From positions 124,001-188,000 of the forward strand of contig NZ_JAFEVR010000014.1 in assembly GCF_017352375.1 (NCBI RefSeq): a stretch of 64,000 bases of DNA, written 5' to 3'. Positions 51,340-60,351 of the stretch are shown piece after piece; within the stretch, counting starts at the first letter, position 1; every line of letters begins with the position of its first letter. A program made the position numbers and the translations under genes. The notes under the pieces are model-generated. The model made no database searches. It saw only the letters and a program-made list of their open reading frames with translations, and had not been told where the DNA came from. This stretch comes from Mycolicibacterium sp. S2-37. Its GTDB lineage: Bacteria > Actinomycetota > Actinomycetes > Mycobacteriales > Mycobacteriaceae.

Positions 51340-52480
51340 GGCGTACATCATCGACGCTGTGCGTACCCCCGTCGGGAAGCGCAACGGAGCGCTCGCCGGC
51401 GTCCACCCGATCGACCTCGGGGTGCACGCCTTCCGCGGGATCTTCGACCGCGTCGACGTCGATCCGGGCGCGGTGGACGACGTCATCGTCGGCTGCGTGG
51501 ACGCACTCGGTGGGCAGGCCGGCAACATCGGCCGAAACGCCTGGCTGGCTGCGGGTTACCCCGAAGAGGTTCCCGGCGTGACCGTCGATCGTCAGTGTGG
51601 ATCGAGTCAGCAGGCGATCTCCTTCGGCGCGCAGGCGATCCTGTCGGGTACCGCCGACATCATCCTGGCCGGCGGCATGCAGAACATGAGCCAGATCCCG
51701 ATCGCCTCGGCGATGGTGGTGGGCAAGGAGTTCGGGTTCACCTCGCCGACCGGGGAGTCGGAGAACTGGCGTCATCGCTACGGCGACGAGGAGATCTCGC
51801 AGTTCCGCGGCGCCGAGCTGATCGCGGAGAAGTGGGACATCTCGCGCGAGGAGATGGAGCAGTTCGCCTACACCAGCCATCAGCGCGCGTTCGCGGCGAT
51901 CCGCGGCGGCCACTTCGACAACGAGATCATCCCGGTCGGCGACTTCGGGGTCGATGAGGGCCCTCGGGAGTCGACGCTGGAGAAGCTGGCATCGCTCAAG
52001 CCGTTGGCCGAGGGTGGCCGGCTGACCGCGGCTGTCGCCAGCCAGATCTCGGACGGTTCGAGTGCGGTACTGCTGGCCTCCGAGCAGGCGGTCAAGGAGC
52101 ACGGCCTCACGCCGCGCGCGCGGATCCACCACATCAGCGCCAGGGGCGCCGATCCGGTGTTCATGCTGACCGGTCCGATCCCGGCAACCCGTTACGCGCT
52201 GGACAAGACCGGCCTGTCGATCGACGACATCGACGTCGTCGAGATCAACGAGGCGTTCGCGCCCGTGGTCATCGCGTGGCTCAAGGAGACCAAGGCCGAT
52301 CCGGAGAAGGTGAACCCGAACGGCGGCGCCATCGCGCTCGGCCATCCGCTGGGCGCCACGGGGGCCAAGCTGTTCGCCACCATGCTCAACGAACTCGAGC
52401 GCACCGGTGGCCGGTACGGGTTACAGACGATGTGCGAGGGCGGCGGTACCGCCAACGTCACGATCATCGAGCGCCTCTAG
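51332..52480 (+). CDS. fadA6: FadA6, thiolase of the HIP pathway
   Basis: The 382-residue thiolase has the nucleophilic Cys89 in VDRQCGSSQQ, NEAFAPV, GHPLGATGAK and the second active cysteine in CEGGGTAN. FadA6 performs thiolysis of the ring-opened beta-keto-CoA late in the pathway. The ATG has AGGAGG upstream, lying within the kstR2 end, so regulator and thiolase are coupled. Confidence 0.93.
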   Translation: MAEAYIIDAVRTPVGKRNGALAGVHPIDLGVHAFRGIFDRVDVDPGAVDDVIVGCVDALGGQAGNIGRNAWLAAGYPEEVPGVTVDRQCGSSQQAISFGAQAILSGTADIILAGGMQNMSQIPIASAMVVGKEFGFTSPTGESENWRHRYGDEEISQFRGAELIAEKWDISREEMEQFAYTSHQRAFAAIRGGHFDNEIIPVGDFGVDEGPRESTLEKLASLKPLAEGGRLTAAVASQISDGSSAVLLASEQAVKEHGLTPRARIHHISARGADPVFMLTGPIPATRYALDKTGLSIDDIDVVEINEAFAPVVIAWLKETKADPEKVNPNGGAIALGHPLGATGAKLFATMLNELERTGGRYGLQTMCEGGGTANVTIIERL

Positions 52481-52498
52481 GCCGTGCGCCGGCCCTAG
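52477..52498. terminator. Possible bidirectional hairpin at convergent stops
   Basis: CTAGGCC and GGCCCTAG arms surround a short GC-rich loop and contain both the fadA6 and the alcohol dehydrogenase stop codons. There is no T-tract. It could limit read-through between convergent genes. Confidence 0.3.
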
Positions 52499-53607
52499 TG
52501 GTCGTGCAGGATGACGCCTCGGATGTTGCGGCCTGCGCGCATGTCCTCGTACCCCTCGTTGACCTCGGCGAGCTTGTATTCGTGGGTGACCGTCTCGTCG
52601 AGCAGCAATCTGCCCTCGCGGTATAGCGACAGCAACCGGGGGATGTCGGCACGCGGGTTGGCCTCGCCATAGAGGCTGCCCAGCAGACGCTTTTGGAACA
52701 GCGTGAACATCATCAGGCCGAGGGTGGGCTGATTCTCGGCCATCGTCGACAGCGCCGTCATCACGACGGCGCCGCCCTTGCGGATGATGTTGGCGGCGTC
52801 CTCGACCATGGAGCCCTCGAGCAGTCCGACGGTCAGGATCGCCGAGTCGGCCATCACCCCGCGGGTCAGTTCGGAAACCAGCGCGGTGGCCTCCTCGATC
52901 GAGGTGGCGAAGTGCGTGGCGCCGAACCGGAAGGCCAACTCGCGCTTGGTTTCCACCGGTTCGACGACGACGATCTTCTCGGCACCGGCCAGGCGCGCCC
53001 CCTGGACGGCGCCGCTACCGATCCCGCCCAGTCCGATGACGACGACGGTATCGCCGGGCGACACGTCGGCGGTGTTCACCGCTGAACCCCACCCGGTGGT
53101 GACGCCACAGCCCAGCAGGCACGCCCGCGCCAGCGGGATGTCGTCGTCGATCTTGACGATGGACGCCTCGGGCACGGTGCCGTACTGCGAGAAGGTGCCG
53201 ACCAGTGCCATCACGCCGACGTCCTGGCCGCGCACGTGACGCCGGTACGTGCCGTCGAGCTGGGTGCCGGCCATGATCATCGCGCCGAGGTCGCAGAGGT
53301 TCTGATGGCCGGTCGAGCAGAACCGGCAGCGGCCGCACGCGGGCAGGAACGACGCGACGACGTGGTCGCCGGGAGCGAGACCGACGACGCCGGCCCCCAC
53401 CTCGCGCACGATTCCGGCCCCCTCGTGACCGCCGATCAACGGCAGCGGTGCCGGCAGGTCGCCGGTGCGGATGTGCTCGTCGGAATGGCACAGTCCGGTC
53501 GCTTCCCAGGACACCAAGACCTCGCCGTCGCCCGGCGGATCGAGATCGATCTCTTCGATGGTCCAGTCGCCGCCGTACTCCCACAGAATCGCCGCGTTGG
53601 TCTTCAT
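52495..53607 (-). CDS. Zinc-dependent alcohol dehydrogenase, NDMA-dependent type
   Basis: The 370-residue medium-chain dehydrogenase has catalytic zinc ligands in GLCHSDEH and GGHEGAG, structural zinc cysteines in CGRCRFCSTGHQNLC, and the cofactor loop GLGGIGSGAVQGARLAGA. The sequence resembles the nicotinoprotein (NDMA-dependent) class with tightly bound NAD, which in mycobacteria is reoxidised through mycofactocin. ATG 53607 is chosen over an upstream in-frame ATG. It is not part of the canonical HIP set and separates fadA6 from ipdC here. Confidence 0.88.
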   Translation of the reverse strand: MKTNAAILWEYGGDWTIEEIDLDPPGDGEVLVSWEATGLCHSDEHIRTGDLPAPLPLIGGHEGAGIVREVGAGVVGLAPGDHVVASFLPACGRCRFCSTGHQNLCDLGAMIMAGTQLDGTYRRHVRGQDVGVMALVGTFSQYGTVPEASIVKIDDDIPLARACLLGCGVTTGWGSAVNTADVSPGDTVVVIGLGGIGSGAVQGARLAGAEKIVVVEPVETKRELAFRFGATHFATSIEEATALVSELTRGVMADSAILTVGLLEGSMVEDAANIIRKGGAVVMTALSTMAENQPTLGLMMFTLFQKRLLGSLYGEANPRADIPRLLSLYREGRLLLDETVTHEYKLAEVNEGYEDMRAGRNIRGVILHDH

Positions 53608-53652
53608 GCCCGGAGTGTATGAACGCATACGTGTGGGCAAGGCCGATTGCCG

Positions 53653-54402
53653 TTATTGCGCCAGGGCCAGCCCGCCGAGGGCGACGATCCAACTCGCGAA
53701 ACTGCCCACCAGGAAGTACTCGGTCACCTCGTCGATGCCGATCCCCAAGTCGCCGTTGCCATTCGCCCTGGCCTTCTGCGCATTGATCTCGGGGAATCGG
53801 ATGATGCTCTTGGCGGCGACGACGGCCGTCGCGGCCGCCAGCTGCCCGGCCAGCCCGAGCCCGAGGATCAGCAGCCGCTCCATCGGCCCGAGTAGCCGGC
53901 CACCCTTGAGCCGGTCCGACGCCTGCGGCTCTCCGGCGGGCTTGACCGCACCGACCGACGCCAGCACCAACCGCACCAGCTGATTGCCGGTGACCAACTG
54001 CAGCAGGACGACGCCGACGATCATCAACAGCCGGTCGGCGCTGACCGCGCCGACGGTGGGCAGCTGTGTCCACTCCGACCACCGCCCGACCAGGCCTGCG
54101 ACCGGGGACGCCCATCCGGACAACACGATCACCGCGGTCGCGGCAGCGCCCAGCGCGATCAAGGGCGCCCAGGGCCGGCGGCCGGTGCGTTCGGCCCGCG
54201 CGCCGAGCAACTCCCACGCGATGCCACCGGCGACCGCGATCGCCAGCAGCGGGAGATCGCCGCGGTGCCACAGTTCGGCCGACAGGGCGCACGCCGCGAC
54301 CGCGACGGGCACGACCGCGACGGGCAGCCAGGGGCGGCGGGTGATCCGCCTGCATGTGTCGGCGAGCCCGATCGCGATGAGGAGGACGGCCAGCGCGCTC
54401 AC
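53653..54402 (-). CDS. DUF3307-like membrane protein paired with SatD
   Basis: The 249-residue protein has about six to seven hydrophobic spans. The C-terminal half has GRLLGPMERLLILGLGLAGQ, then AAKSIIRFPEI, then EYFLVGSFASW, which is the conserved block of DUF3307-type membrane proteins. The GTG start overlaps the SatD stop, so both are coupled. The function is unknown. The N-terminal half is generic membrane sequence. Confidence 0.65.
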   Translation of the reverse strand: MSALAVLLIAIGLADTCRRITRRPWLPVAVVPVAVAACALSAELWHRGDLPLLAIAVAGGIAWELLGARAERTGRRPWAPLIALGAAATAVIVLSGWASPVAGLVGRWSEWTQLPTVGAVSADRLLMIVGVVLLQLVTGNQLVRLVLASVGAVKPAGEPQASDRLKGGRLLGPMERLLILGLGLAGQLAAATAVVAAKSIIRFPEINAQKARANGNGDLGIGIDEVTEYFLVGSFASWIVALGGLALAQ

Positions 54403-55031
54403 CGGACACCGCGCAGGTAGGTCGAGGTCAGCACGAGGAGGTCGAGTCCGTCCCGGCCGACGCGTTGGGACACCGCCGATGCGCTGACGTGCTCGGCGGC
54501 GGCGATGTCCTTCTTGGTGTGCTTGTCCAACAGGCCCTTCAAGATCCTCATCGATCGGTCATCGAGTGATCCAAGCAGATGGTCCCGACACAACAGCGCG
54601 GCGTTGACGGCGTCGACATCGGGGCCTGCGGTGTCCGCGGCCCGGCGGAATGACGTACGCACCGCGGCGAGGCCCGGCTGACGCTGTGCCGAGGCGACCC
54701 ACTCGATGGCCTCACGCGCCGCCCACCACCCGGGGCCGTCCTGGATGCCGGTCTCGGCGTCGAGCACCGTGACCGACCCCCAGCCGATGCCGAAGCGGAT
54801 GTCGACCTCTGGGGCGACGGCGAGGCGCACCTTCAGCGCAGCGTCGATCGCGGCGCCGACGCTCGGATGGCCGCCCTGGAATTCGTCGCCGACCGTGAAG
54901 GCGAAACCGGTGGCCTCGAGCGCCTCGCCCAGGGCCCGGTGCAGCGCGCGGCGATCGGGCGCGCGTCGGGAGGCGACGACGTCGCCGATGACCGTGGCCT
55001 TCACTGAAGGCTCTGGATTAACTCCCGACAC
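54399..55031 (-). CDS. SatD-family protein with C-terminal helix-turn-helix
   Basis: The 210-residue protein has ATVIGDVVASRRAPDRRALH and VRLAVAPEVDIRFGIGWGSV, as in SatD-family proteins whose N-terminal domain resembles a nucleotide-cyclase-like fold. The C-terminus DKHTKKDIAAAEHVSASAVS is a helix-turn-helix. GTG 55031 was used; GTG 55004, nearer the conserved start, is an alternative. It is coupled to the DUF3307-like membrane protein. Its role is unknown; the pair may be a small signalling module. Confidence 0.7.
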   Translation of the reverse strand: MSGVNPEPSVKATVIGDVVASRRAPDRRALHRALGEALEATGFAFTVGDEFQGGHPSVGAAIDAALKVRLAVAPEVDIRFGIGWGSVTVLDAETGIQDGPGWWAAREAIEWVASAQRQPGLAAVRTSFRRAADTAGPDVDAVNAALLCRDHLLGSLDDRSMRILKGLLDKHTKKDIAAAEHVSASAVSQRVGRDGLDLLVLTSTYLRGVR

Positions 55032-55081
55032 ATGAAGATACTAACTTAATTTCCGGAATATTCATCTGGAGACTTCATCAG

Positions 55082-56194
55082 TCACTGCACGAGCGCGGCG
55101 GCGCTCCTCAGGCGCTCGACGGCCTCGTTCACGATCGCCGGCACCAACTCCGCACACGACGGCAGGTCGTCGAGGATGCCGGCGACCTGCCCGGATGCCA
55201 GCACGCCGGCGTCGGTGTTGCCCTCGACCAGACCGGCCTTGAGCAGCATCGGGGTGTTGGCCGCCATGACGACCTGCGACCAGGTGAGTTCTTTTCCGCG
55301 CCGCATGGCGAGGCCGTCCTTGACCATCGACCGCCACGTCATCCCGGACATCTTCTTGAACTTCTGGGCATTGCCCACCGCGGCGGCGAAGCCCCGCACC
55401 GGTGACCCGCTTTCGAGCTTCTCGACAAGCCCGGTCCGCAGCACGCGGTGCGGCATCCCATCGACACGGGTGGAGACGACGGTGCCGTCCAGAGCGGCCT
55501 GCAGATAGCGCTGCTTGACTGCGTCGGGCACCGTCGAATCCGTGGTCAACAGAAAACGGGTGCCCATCGCGACACCGGCGGCGCCGTAGGACAGCGCCGC
55601 GGCGAGGCCCCGGCCGTCGAAGAAACCGCCCGCGGCGATCACCGGCATCCCGGTGTCGGCGACGGCGTCCAGCACGGACGGCAGCAGCAGCGTCGTCGCG
55701 ATCGGTCCGGTGTGCCCACCGCCTTCGCCGCCCTGCACGATGACGGCGTCCGCGCCCCAGGCGGCAACCTTTTTGGCGTGTTTGGCCAGGCCGACCGACG
55801 GGATGACGACGACGCCGGCCGCCTTGAGCTTGGCGATGAGGTCGGGCTTCGGCGCCAGGGCGAAGGAGGCGACTTTGACTCCTTCGCGGATCAGGAGGTC
55901 GACGCGCTCGTTGGCGTCGCCGGCGTCGGCGCGGATGTTGATGCCGAACGGTTTGTCGGTGGCGGCCTTGACCTTGGCCACGGCCGTCTCCAGCTCACCG
56001 AGCGTCATGGTGGCCGAGGCCAGGATCCCGAGACCGCCGGCGTTGGACGTCGCGGATACCAGGCGGGCCCCGGCGACCCAGCCCATACCGGTCTGGACGA
56101 CGGGGTGCTCGATGCCGACCAGTTCGGTCAGCGGTGTCTTCAGGCGCGGGGCTGATCCCTCGGGTCGCCGCGCTCCTGCCCCCGGGGAGGTCAC
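55082..56194 (-). CDS. ipdC: IpdC, FMN-dependent nitronate-monooxygenase-like enzyme of HIP degradation
   Basis: The 370-residue TIM-barrel flavoprotein has QTGMGWVAGARLVSATSNAG, VQGGEGGGHTG with the phosphate-binding region and AAGGFFDGRGLAAALSYGAA, as in nitronate monooxygenase and enoyl-reductase FabK relatives. In the pathway IpdC is needed to change the unsaturation of the ring CoA ester before EchA20. GTG 56194 overlaps the ipdB stop. It is last in echA20-ipdA-ipdB-ipdC. Confidence 0.92.
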   Translation of the reverse strand: MTSPGAGARRPEGSAPRLKTPLTELVGIEHPVVQTGMGWVAGARLVSATSNAGGLGILASATMTLGELETAVAKVKAATDKPFGINIRADAGDANERVDLLIREGVKVASFALAPKPDLIAKLKAAGVVVIPSVGLAKHAKKVAAWGADAVIVQGGEGGGHTGPIATTLLLPSVLDAVADTGMPVIAAGGFFDGRGLAAALSYGAAGVAMGTRFLLTTDSTVPDAVKQRYLQAALDGTVVSTRVDGMPHRVLRTGLVEKLESGSPVRGFAAAVGNAQKFKKMSGMTWRSMVKDGLAMRRGKELTWSQVVMAANTPMLLKAGLVEGNTDAGVLASGQVAGILDDLPSCAELVPAIVNEAVERLRSAAALVQ

Positions 56195-56937
56195 GCCCGT
56201 ACTTCCTTGTCGCGCAGTGATTTCGGGTCGATCACCTCGCGCAGGAGCCGCTGCTCCTCCTCGTTCGGTAGCCGGGTGGTCTCGGCCTCGTCAAGCCCGT
56301 GCACCTCGAACGAGGTGTTCTCGGCCACCTGCGCGGCGTCGACGCCGGGGTGCAGCGAGACCGCCCGCATCTGATGGCCCGGGCCGTTGAAGTCGAAGAC
56401 ACCGAGGTTGGTCACCACGCGGAAGACGTTGACGAAGCGGTAGGCCGGATTGTCCGGATCCACTTTGTCCCAGCCGATACCGGACACCACGTCGACGGAG
56501 TCGCCGAAGACCCGCTTGGAGTGGTTGCCGACCCAATAGCTGGTCGCGTGGTTGATGGTGTTGCCGGGCGCTCCGCGAACTCCGAACATCTGACGCGTCG
56601 GATGCTGCAGTGGTCCGAAGGCCGACAGGTTCTGGTTGCCGTAGCGGTCGATCTGGTTGGCGCCCATCACGACGTGCCGACGACCCCAGGCCAGCGTCTC
56701 GAACACCCGGCCGAACGGCATCCAGCCCTCGATGGCCGCGGGCGCTCCGATGGCAGGGGTGTCGGCGATCAGGCGGGCTTCACCGTCGGACAGCACGATG
56801 TCTGGGGAGAACGTCAGCCGGGCCAGCCGGGCGCCGATCGAGACGATGGTGGTCATCGGGCTGACCATGATCTCGCCCGCATCGCGGAACAGTTCGGCGC
56901 AGGCGACGGCGCACACCTCGGCTCGGGTCACGGACAT
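56191..56937 (-). CDS. ipdB: IpdB, beta subunit of COCHEA-CoA hydrolase
   Basis: The 248-residue CoA-transferase family I beta-type subunit has SVTRAEVCAVACAELFRDAG, VMGANQIDRYGNQNLSAFGP and GAPGNTINHATSYWVGNHSK. IpdAB hydrolyses the last steroid ring instead of moving CoA. ATG 56937 overlaps the ipdA stop (ATGA); a longer frame upstream lies inside ipdA. Confidence 0.93.
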   Translation of the reverse strand: MSVTRAEVCAVACAELFRDAGEIMVSPMTTIVSIGARLARLTFSPDIVLSDGEARLIADTPAIGAPAAIEGWMPFGRVFETLAWGRRHVVMGANQIDRYGNQNLSAFGPLQHPTRQMFGVRGAPGNTINHATSYWVGNHSKRVFGDSVDVVSGIGWDKVDPDNPAYRFVNVFRVVTNLGVFDFNGPGHQMRAVSLHPGVDAAQVAENTSFEVHGLDEAETTRLPNEEEQRLLREVIDPKSLRDKEVRA

Positions 56938-57812
56938 CACTTCGAAGCCTCCTGCGCTGCCTTGAACTCCCGGACCGCAGCCTGGTAGTCGGCTTCGCTT
57001 CCCGAGAGATACGTCTTGGTGAACTCGGCCCACGACTCGTCGGAGCCGGCCGCCTCGGCGTAGTGCCGCTGGAACCTCTCGTCACGGCGGTAGTCGGGTT
57101 CGGCGGTGGTGAAGTGTGCACCGCCCGGCGCCTCGACGACGTGGTCGACCATCATGCGGTTGATCAACAGCGCCTGCGGCGGAACGGATTTCACCAGCTC
57201 CTCGGTCGACACCACCTTCTCCACCGAGAGGAATCGCTGTTCGGCCGACATCAGGTAGAGGTCGTCGAAGTACGGGTCGATACCGGTGTAGGCCGCGTTA
57301 CCGCGGGCGTCACCCACGTTGAGGTGAACGAACGCGGCGTCCAGGTTGAGCGCGGGCATCGCGATCAGTTCCTCGTTCCCGTAGGGCGACGTGACCGTCT
57401 TGAGCTCGTCACCCCAGAACGCCCGGACGTCGCTACCGAGGCCCGCGCGGATGGGCAGGAACGGCAGTCGCTGAGCGGCTGCCTGCAGTCCGCAGCGCAG
57501 CATGCCCTCGTCCATCTCCCGCGCCTCGATCGTCCCGCTGGTGCGGGCCTTGGCGAACCACGGATCGTAGAACGGCGGTGAGTCCAGCGATACGAAGCCG
57601 TAGTACACACGCTTGACCTTGCCGGCTGAGCAGAGCAGCCCGAGATCGGGTCCACCGTAGGTGACGACCGTGAGATCGGTGACGTCGGTGCGCAACAGCG
57701 CGCGCACGAAGGCCATCGGCTTGCGCCGGGACCCCCAGCCGCCGAGGCCGATCGTCATCCCGCTCCGGATCGACGCGACGGCCTCGTCGAGAGTTGTCCG
57801 CTTGTCTACCAT
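56937..57812 (-). CDS. ipdA: IpdA, alpha subunit of COCHEA-CoA hydrolase
   Basis: The 291-residue CoA-transferase alpha-type subunit has RSGMTIGLGGWGSRRKPMAF, VVTYGGPDLGLLCSAGKVKR and PALNLDAAFVHLNVGDARGN. With IpdB it opens the remaining ring of COCHEA-CoA. GGGGGAAAA precedes ATG 57812; the frame extends further upstream but without conserved sequence. Confidence 0.93.
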   Translation of the reverse strand: MVDKRTTLDEAVASIRSGMTIGLGGWGSRRKPMAFVRALLRTDVTDLTVVTYGGPDLGLLCSAGKVKRVYYGFVSLDSPPFYDPWFAKARTSGTIEAREMDEGMLRCGLQAAAQRLPFLPIRAGLGSDVRAFWGDELKTVTSPYGNEELIAMPALNLDAAFVHLNVGDARGNAAYTGIDPYFDDLYLMSAEQRFLSVEKVVSTEELVKSVPPQALLINRMMVDHVVEAPGGAHFTTAEPDYRRDERFQRHYAEAAGSDESWAEFTKTYLSGSEADYQAAVREFKAAQEASK

Positions 57813-57846
57813 TTTTCCCCCTGTCGCTGCGCTCCTGCCCGCCGGA

Positions 57847-58602
57847 TCACTTTGTTCCCTTGTCCGTACCTGCGAAGGCATCGCGATGCTCATCGGACAC
57901 GCCGGCCAGATTGAGCTCGAATGTGAAGCCCTGCTCCATGCGGTATCTCGCGTTGACGGGTTGGACGTCGATGAAGTTCAGCGCCTCCTTGGCCGCGCGG
58001 ATCACCCTGGTGTCCTTGGACGCGATGTCCCGCGCCACCCGTAACGCGGCTTCGTCGAGGTCGGCTCGCGGCACCACCTCGTGCACCGACCCGAAATGGT
58101 GCAGCGTGTCGGCGTCGACGGTCGCGGCGGTGAAGAACAGCCGCCGCATAAGGTGCTGCGGCACCAGCCGGGACAGATGCGTGGCGGCGCCCAGTGCGCC
58201 CCGCTCTACCTCGGGCAGACCGAACTTCGCGTCATCGGAGGCGACGATCACGTCGGCGTTGCCCACCAGTCCGATGCCACCGCCGACGCAGAAGCCGTTC
58301 ACTGCGGCGACCACGGGCACCTCGCACTCGTAGACCGCGCGGAAGGCGTGGAAGCAGCCGCGATTCGCGTCGATGAGCGCCGTGAAGCCCTCGGTGTTCT
58401 GCATCTCCTTGATGTCGACGCCGGCGTTGAAGCCGCGTCCCTCGGCGCGCAGGATCACCACATGGGTGCTGCGGTCGCGCCCCGCGGCGGTGATGGCGTC
58501 GCCGAGTTCGAACCAGCCGCGCGAGGGGATGGCGTTGACCGGCGGATAGTCGACGGTGACCGAGACGATGCCCGGCTCGACGGTATTCGTGGTGATCGGC
58601 AT
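57847..58602 (-). CDS. echA20: EchA20, ring D hydrolase of the crotonase family
   Basis: The 251-residue crotonase has FNAGVDIKEMQNTEGF in the first oxyanion region, and AVNGFCVGGGIGLVGNADVI followed by FGLPEVERGALGAATH. EchA20 hydrolyses ring D of the HIEC-CoA-type intermediate to COCHEA-CoA. ATG 58602 follows CAGGAG. A KstR2 box lies 24 bases upstream, shared with the divergent SDR. It is first in echA20-ipdA-ipdB-ipdC. Confidence 0.93.
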   Translation of the reverse strand: MPITTNTVEPGIVSVTVDYPPVNAIPSRGWFELGDAITAAGRDRSTHVVILRAEGRGFNAGVDIKEMQNTEGFTALIDANRGCFHAFRAVYECEVPVVAAVNGFCVGGGIGLVGNADVIVASDDAKFGLPEVERGALGAATHLSRLVPQHLMRRLFFTAATVDADTLHHFGSVHEVVPRADLDEAALRVARDIASKDTRVIRAAKEALNFIDVQPVNARYRMEQGFTFELNLAGVSDEHRDAFAGTDKGTK

Positions 58603-58625
58603 GCAAACTCCTGGGTCGCTACCTA

Positions 58626-58639
58626 AGCAAGCACTTGCT
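58626..58639. promoter_or_regulatory. KstR2 operator (echA20 / SDR)
   Basis: AGCAAGCACTTGCT is palindromic outside its central two bases and fits the KstR2 core. It lies between echA20 and the divergent SDR gene and ends 16 bases before the SDR GTG, with TACGCT 12 to 7 bases before that GTG. Confidence 0.9.
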
Positions 58640-58654
58640 TGGTACGCTAGCACA

Positions 58655-59419
58655 GTGACCGACGCGATCAACCTCGCATTGACCGGCAGGATCGTCCTGG
58701 TGACCGGGGGTGTCCGAGGGGTCGGCGCAGGCATCAGCGCGGTCTTCGCAGCCCAGGGCGCCACCGTCGTCACCTGCGCGCGCCGCCCGGTCGAAGGGCT
58801 GCCCTACGACTTCCAGGTATGCGATGTGCGCGACGACGACTCGGTCAAGGCGCTGATCGACGGAATCGTCGAGCGGCACGGCCGCCTCGACGTCGTGGTC
58901 AACAACGCGGGCGGATCGCCGTACGTCACCGCCGCCGAGGCGTCGGCCAAGTTCAGCCGCAAGATCATCGAACTGAATCTGCTTGGACCGCTTTCGGTTT
59001 CGCAACACGCCAACGTCGTCATGCAGGGCCAGGACACCGGCGGTTCGATTGTCAACATCTCCAGCGTGAGCGGGCGGCGGCCCACACCGGGCACCGCCGC
59101 CTACGGGGCGGCCAAAGCCGGCGTCGACAATCTGACGGCCACGCTGGCCGTCGAGTGGGCGCCGCGGGTGCGGGTGAATTCCGTCGTGGTCGGCATGGTG
59201 GAGACCGAACAGTCCGAACTCTTCTACGGCGACGCCGAATCGGTCGCCGCCGTCGCCGCCACCGTGCCATTGGGCCGGCTGGCCACACCGGCCGACATCG
59301 GCTGGGCAGCAGCATTCTTGGCTTCTGATGCCGCCTCATACATCAGCGGCGCCACCCTCGAGGTGCACGGCGGGGGAGAACCGCCGACCTATCTCGAGGC
59401 GACCACCGCGAACAAGTGA
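58655..59419 (+). CDS. SDR of the KstR2 regulon (Rv3549c position)
   Basis: The 254-residue SDR has LVTGGVRGVGAGISAVFAAQ, NNAGGSPY and YGAAKAGVDNLTATLAVEWA. It occupies the place of Rv3549c, divergent from echA20. The GTG at 58655 lacks a ribosome site; TACGCT exactly 12 to 7 bases upstream supports a leaderless start. Its steroid substrate is not established. Confidence 0.87.
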   Translation: MTDAINLALTGRIVLVTGGVRGVGAGISAVFAAQGATVVTCARRPVEGLPYDFQVCDVRDDDSVKALIDGIVERHGRLDVVVNNAGGSPYVTAAEASAKFSRKIIELNLLGPLSVSQHANVVMQGQDTGGSIVNISSVSGRRPTPGTAAYGAAKAGVDNLTATLAVEWAPRVRVNSVVVGMVETEQSELFYGDAESVAAVAATVPLGRLATPADIGWAAAFLASDAASYISGATLEVHGGGEPPTYLEATTANK

Positions 59420-59436
59420 ACGACAGGAGACACACA

Positions 59437-60342
59437 ATGGCATTGCTCGACGGCCGCGTCGTCATCGTGACGGGTGCAGGCGGCGGAATCGGACGCGCGC
59501 ACGCGCTGGCCTTCGCCGCCGAAGGGGCTCGTGTCGTGGTCAACGACATCGGTGTCGGTCTCGACGGCTCGCCCGCGAGCGGCGGCAGCGCGGCGCAGGA
59601 TGTCGTCGACGAGATCACCGCCACCGGCGGCGAAGCGGTGGCCAGCGGCGCCGACGTGTCGGACTGGGACGCCGCCGAGGGGTTGATCCGCACGGCCGTC
59701 GACACCTTCGGCCGGCTCGACGTCCTGGTGAACAACGCGGGCATCGTGCGCGACCGGATGATCGCCACCACCAGCGAGGCCGAGTTCGACGCGGTCATCG
59801 CGGTCCATCTCAAAGGCCATTTCGCCACCATGCGTCACGCCGCGGCGTACTGGCGGGCGCAGTCCAAGGCCGGTGAGACCGTCGAGGCGCGCATCGTCAA
59901 CACCAGTTCGGGCGCCGGCCTGCAGGGCAGCATCGGCCAGGGCAACTACAGCGCCGCCAAGGCCGGTATCGCGGCGCTGACCTTGGTGGGCGCGGCGGAG
60001 ATGGGCCGCTATGGCGTCACGGTCAACGCGATCGCTCCGTCCGCGCGCACCCGGATGACCGAAACGGTGTTCGCCGAGATGATGGCGACCCAGGACCAGG
60101 ATTTCGACGCCATGGCACCCGAGAACATCTCGCCGCTGGTGGTCTGGCTGGGCAGCGTCGAGGCGCGCGACGTCACCGGTCAGGTGTTCGAGGTCGAGGG
60201 CGGCAAGATCCGTGTCGCCGAGGGCTGGGCGCACGGACCCCAGGTCGACAAGGGTGCGACCTGGGATCCCGCCGAGTTGGGTCCGGTGGTCAAGGATCTG
60301 CTCGCCAAGGCACGGCCACCGGTGCCGGTCTACGGGTCCTGA
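59437..60342 (+). CDS. SDR of the KstR2 region (Rv3548c position)
   Basis: The 301-residue SDR has VTGAGGGIGRAHALAFAAEG, VVNDIGVGLDG, NNAGIVRDRM and YSAAKAGIAALTLVGAAEMG, the pattern of hydroxyacyl-CoA-type multifunctional-enzyme dehydrogenases. It follows the first SDR by 17 bases with AGGAGA before the ATG and stands where Rv3548c is found. It probably acts on a CoA ester from steroid or side-chain oxidation. Confidence 0.87.
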   Translation: MALLDGRVVIVTGAGGGIGRAHALAFAAEGARVVVNDIGVGLDGSPASGGSAAQDVVDEITATGGEAVASGADVSDWDAAEGLIRTAVDTFGRLDVLVNNAGIVRDRMIATTSEAEFDAVIAVHLKGHFATMRHAAAYWRAQSKAGETVEARIVNTSSGAGLQGSIGQGNYSAAKAGIAALTLVGAAEMGRYGVTVNAIAPSARTRMTETVFAEMMATQDQDFDAMAPENISPLVVWLGSVEARDVTGQVFEVEGGKIRVAEGWAHGPQVDKGATWDPAELGPVVKDLLAKARPPVPVYGS

Positions 60343-60351
60343 AGGACGTTC

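Noticed and set aside
60332..60346. GTCCT/AGGAC palindrome at the SDR-TRAP junction as a terminator
   Set aside because: The loop would have only two bases and there is no T-tract.
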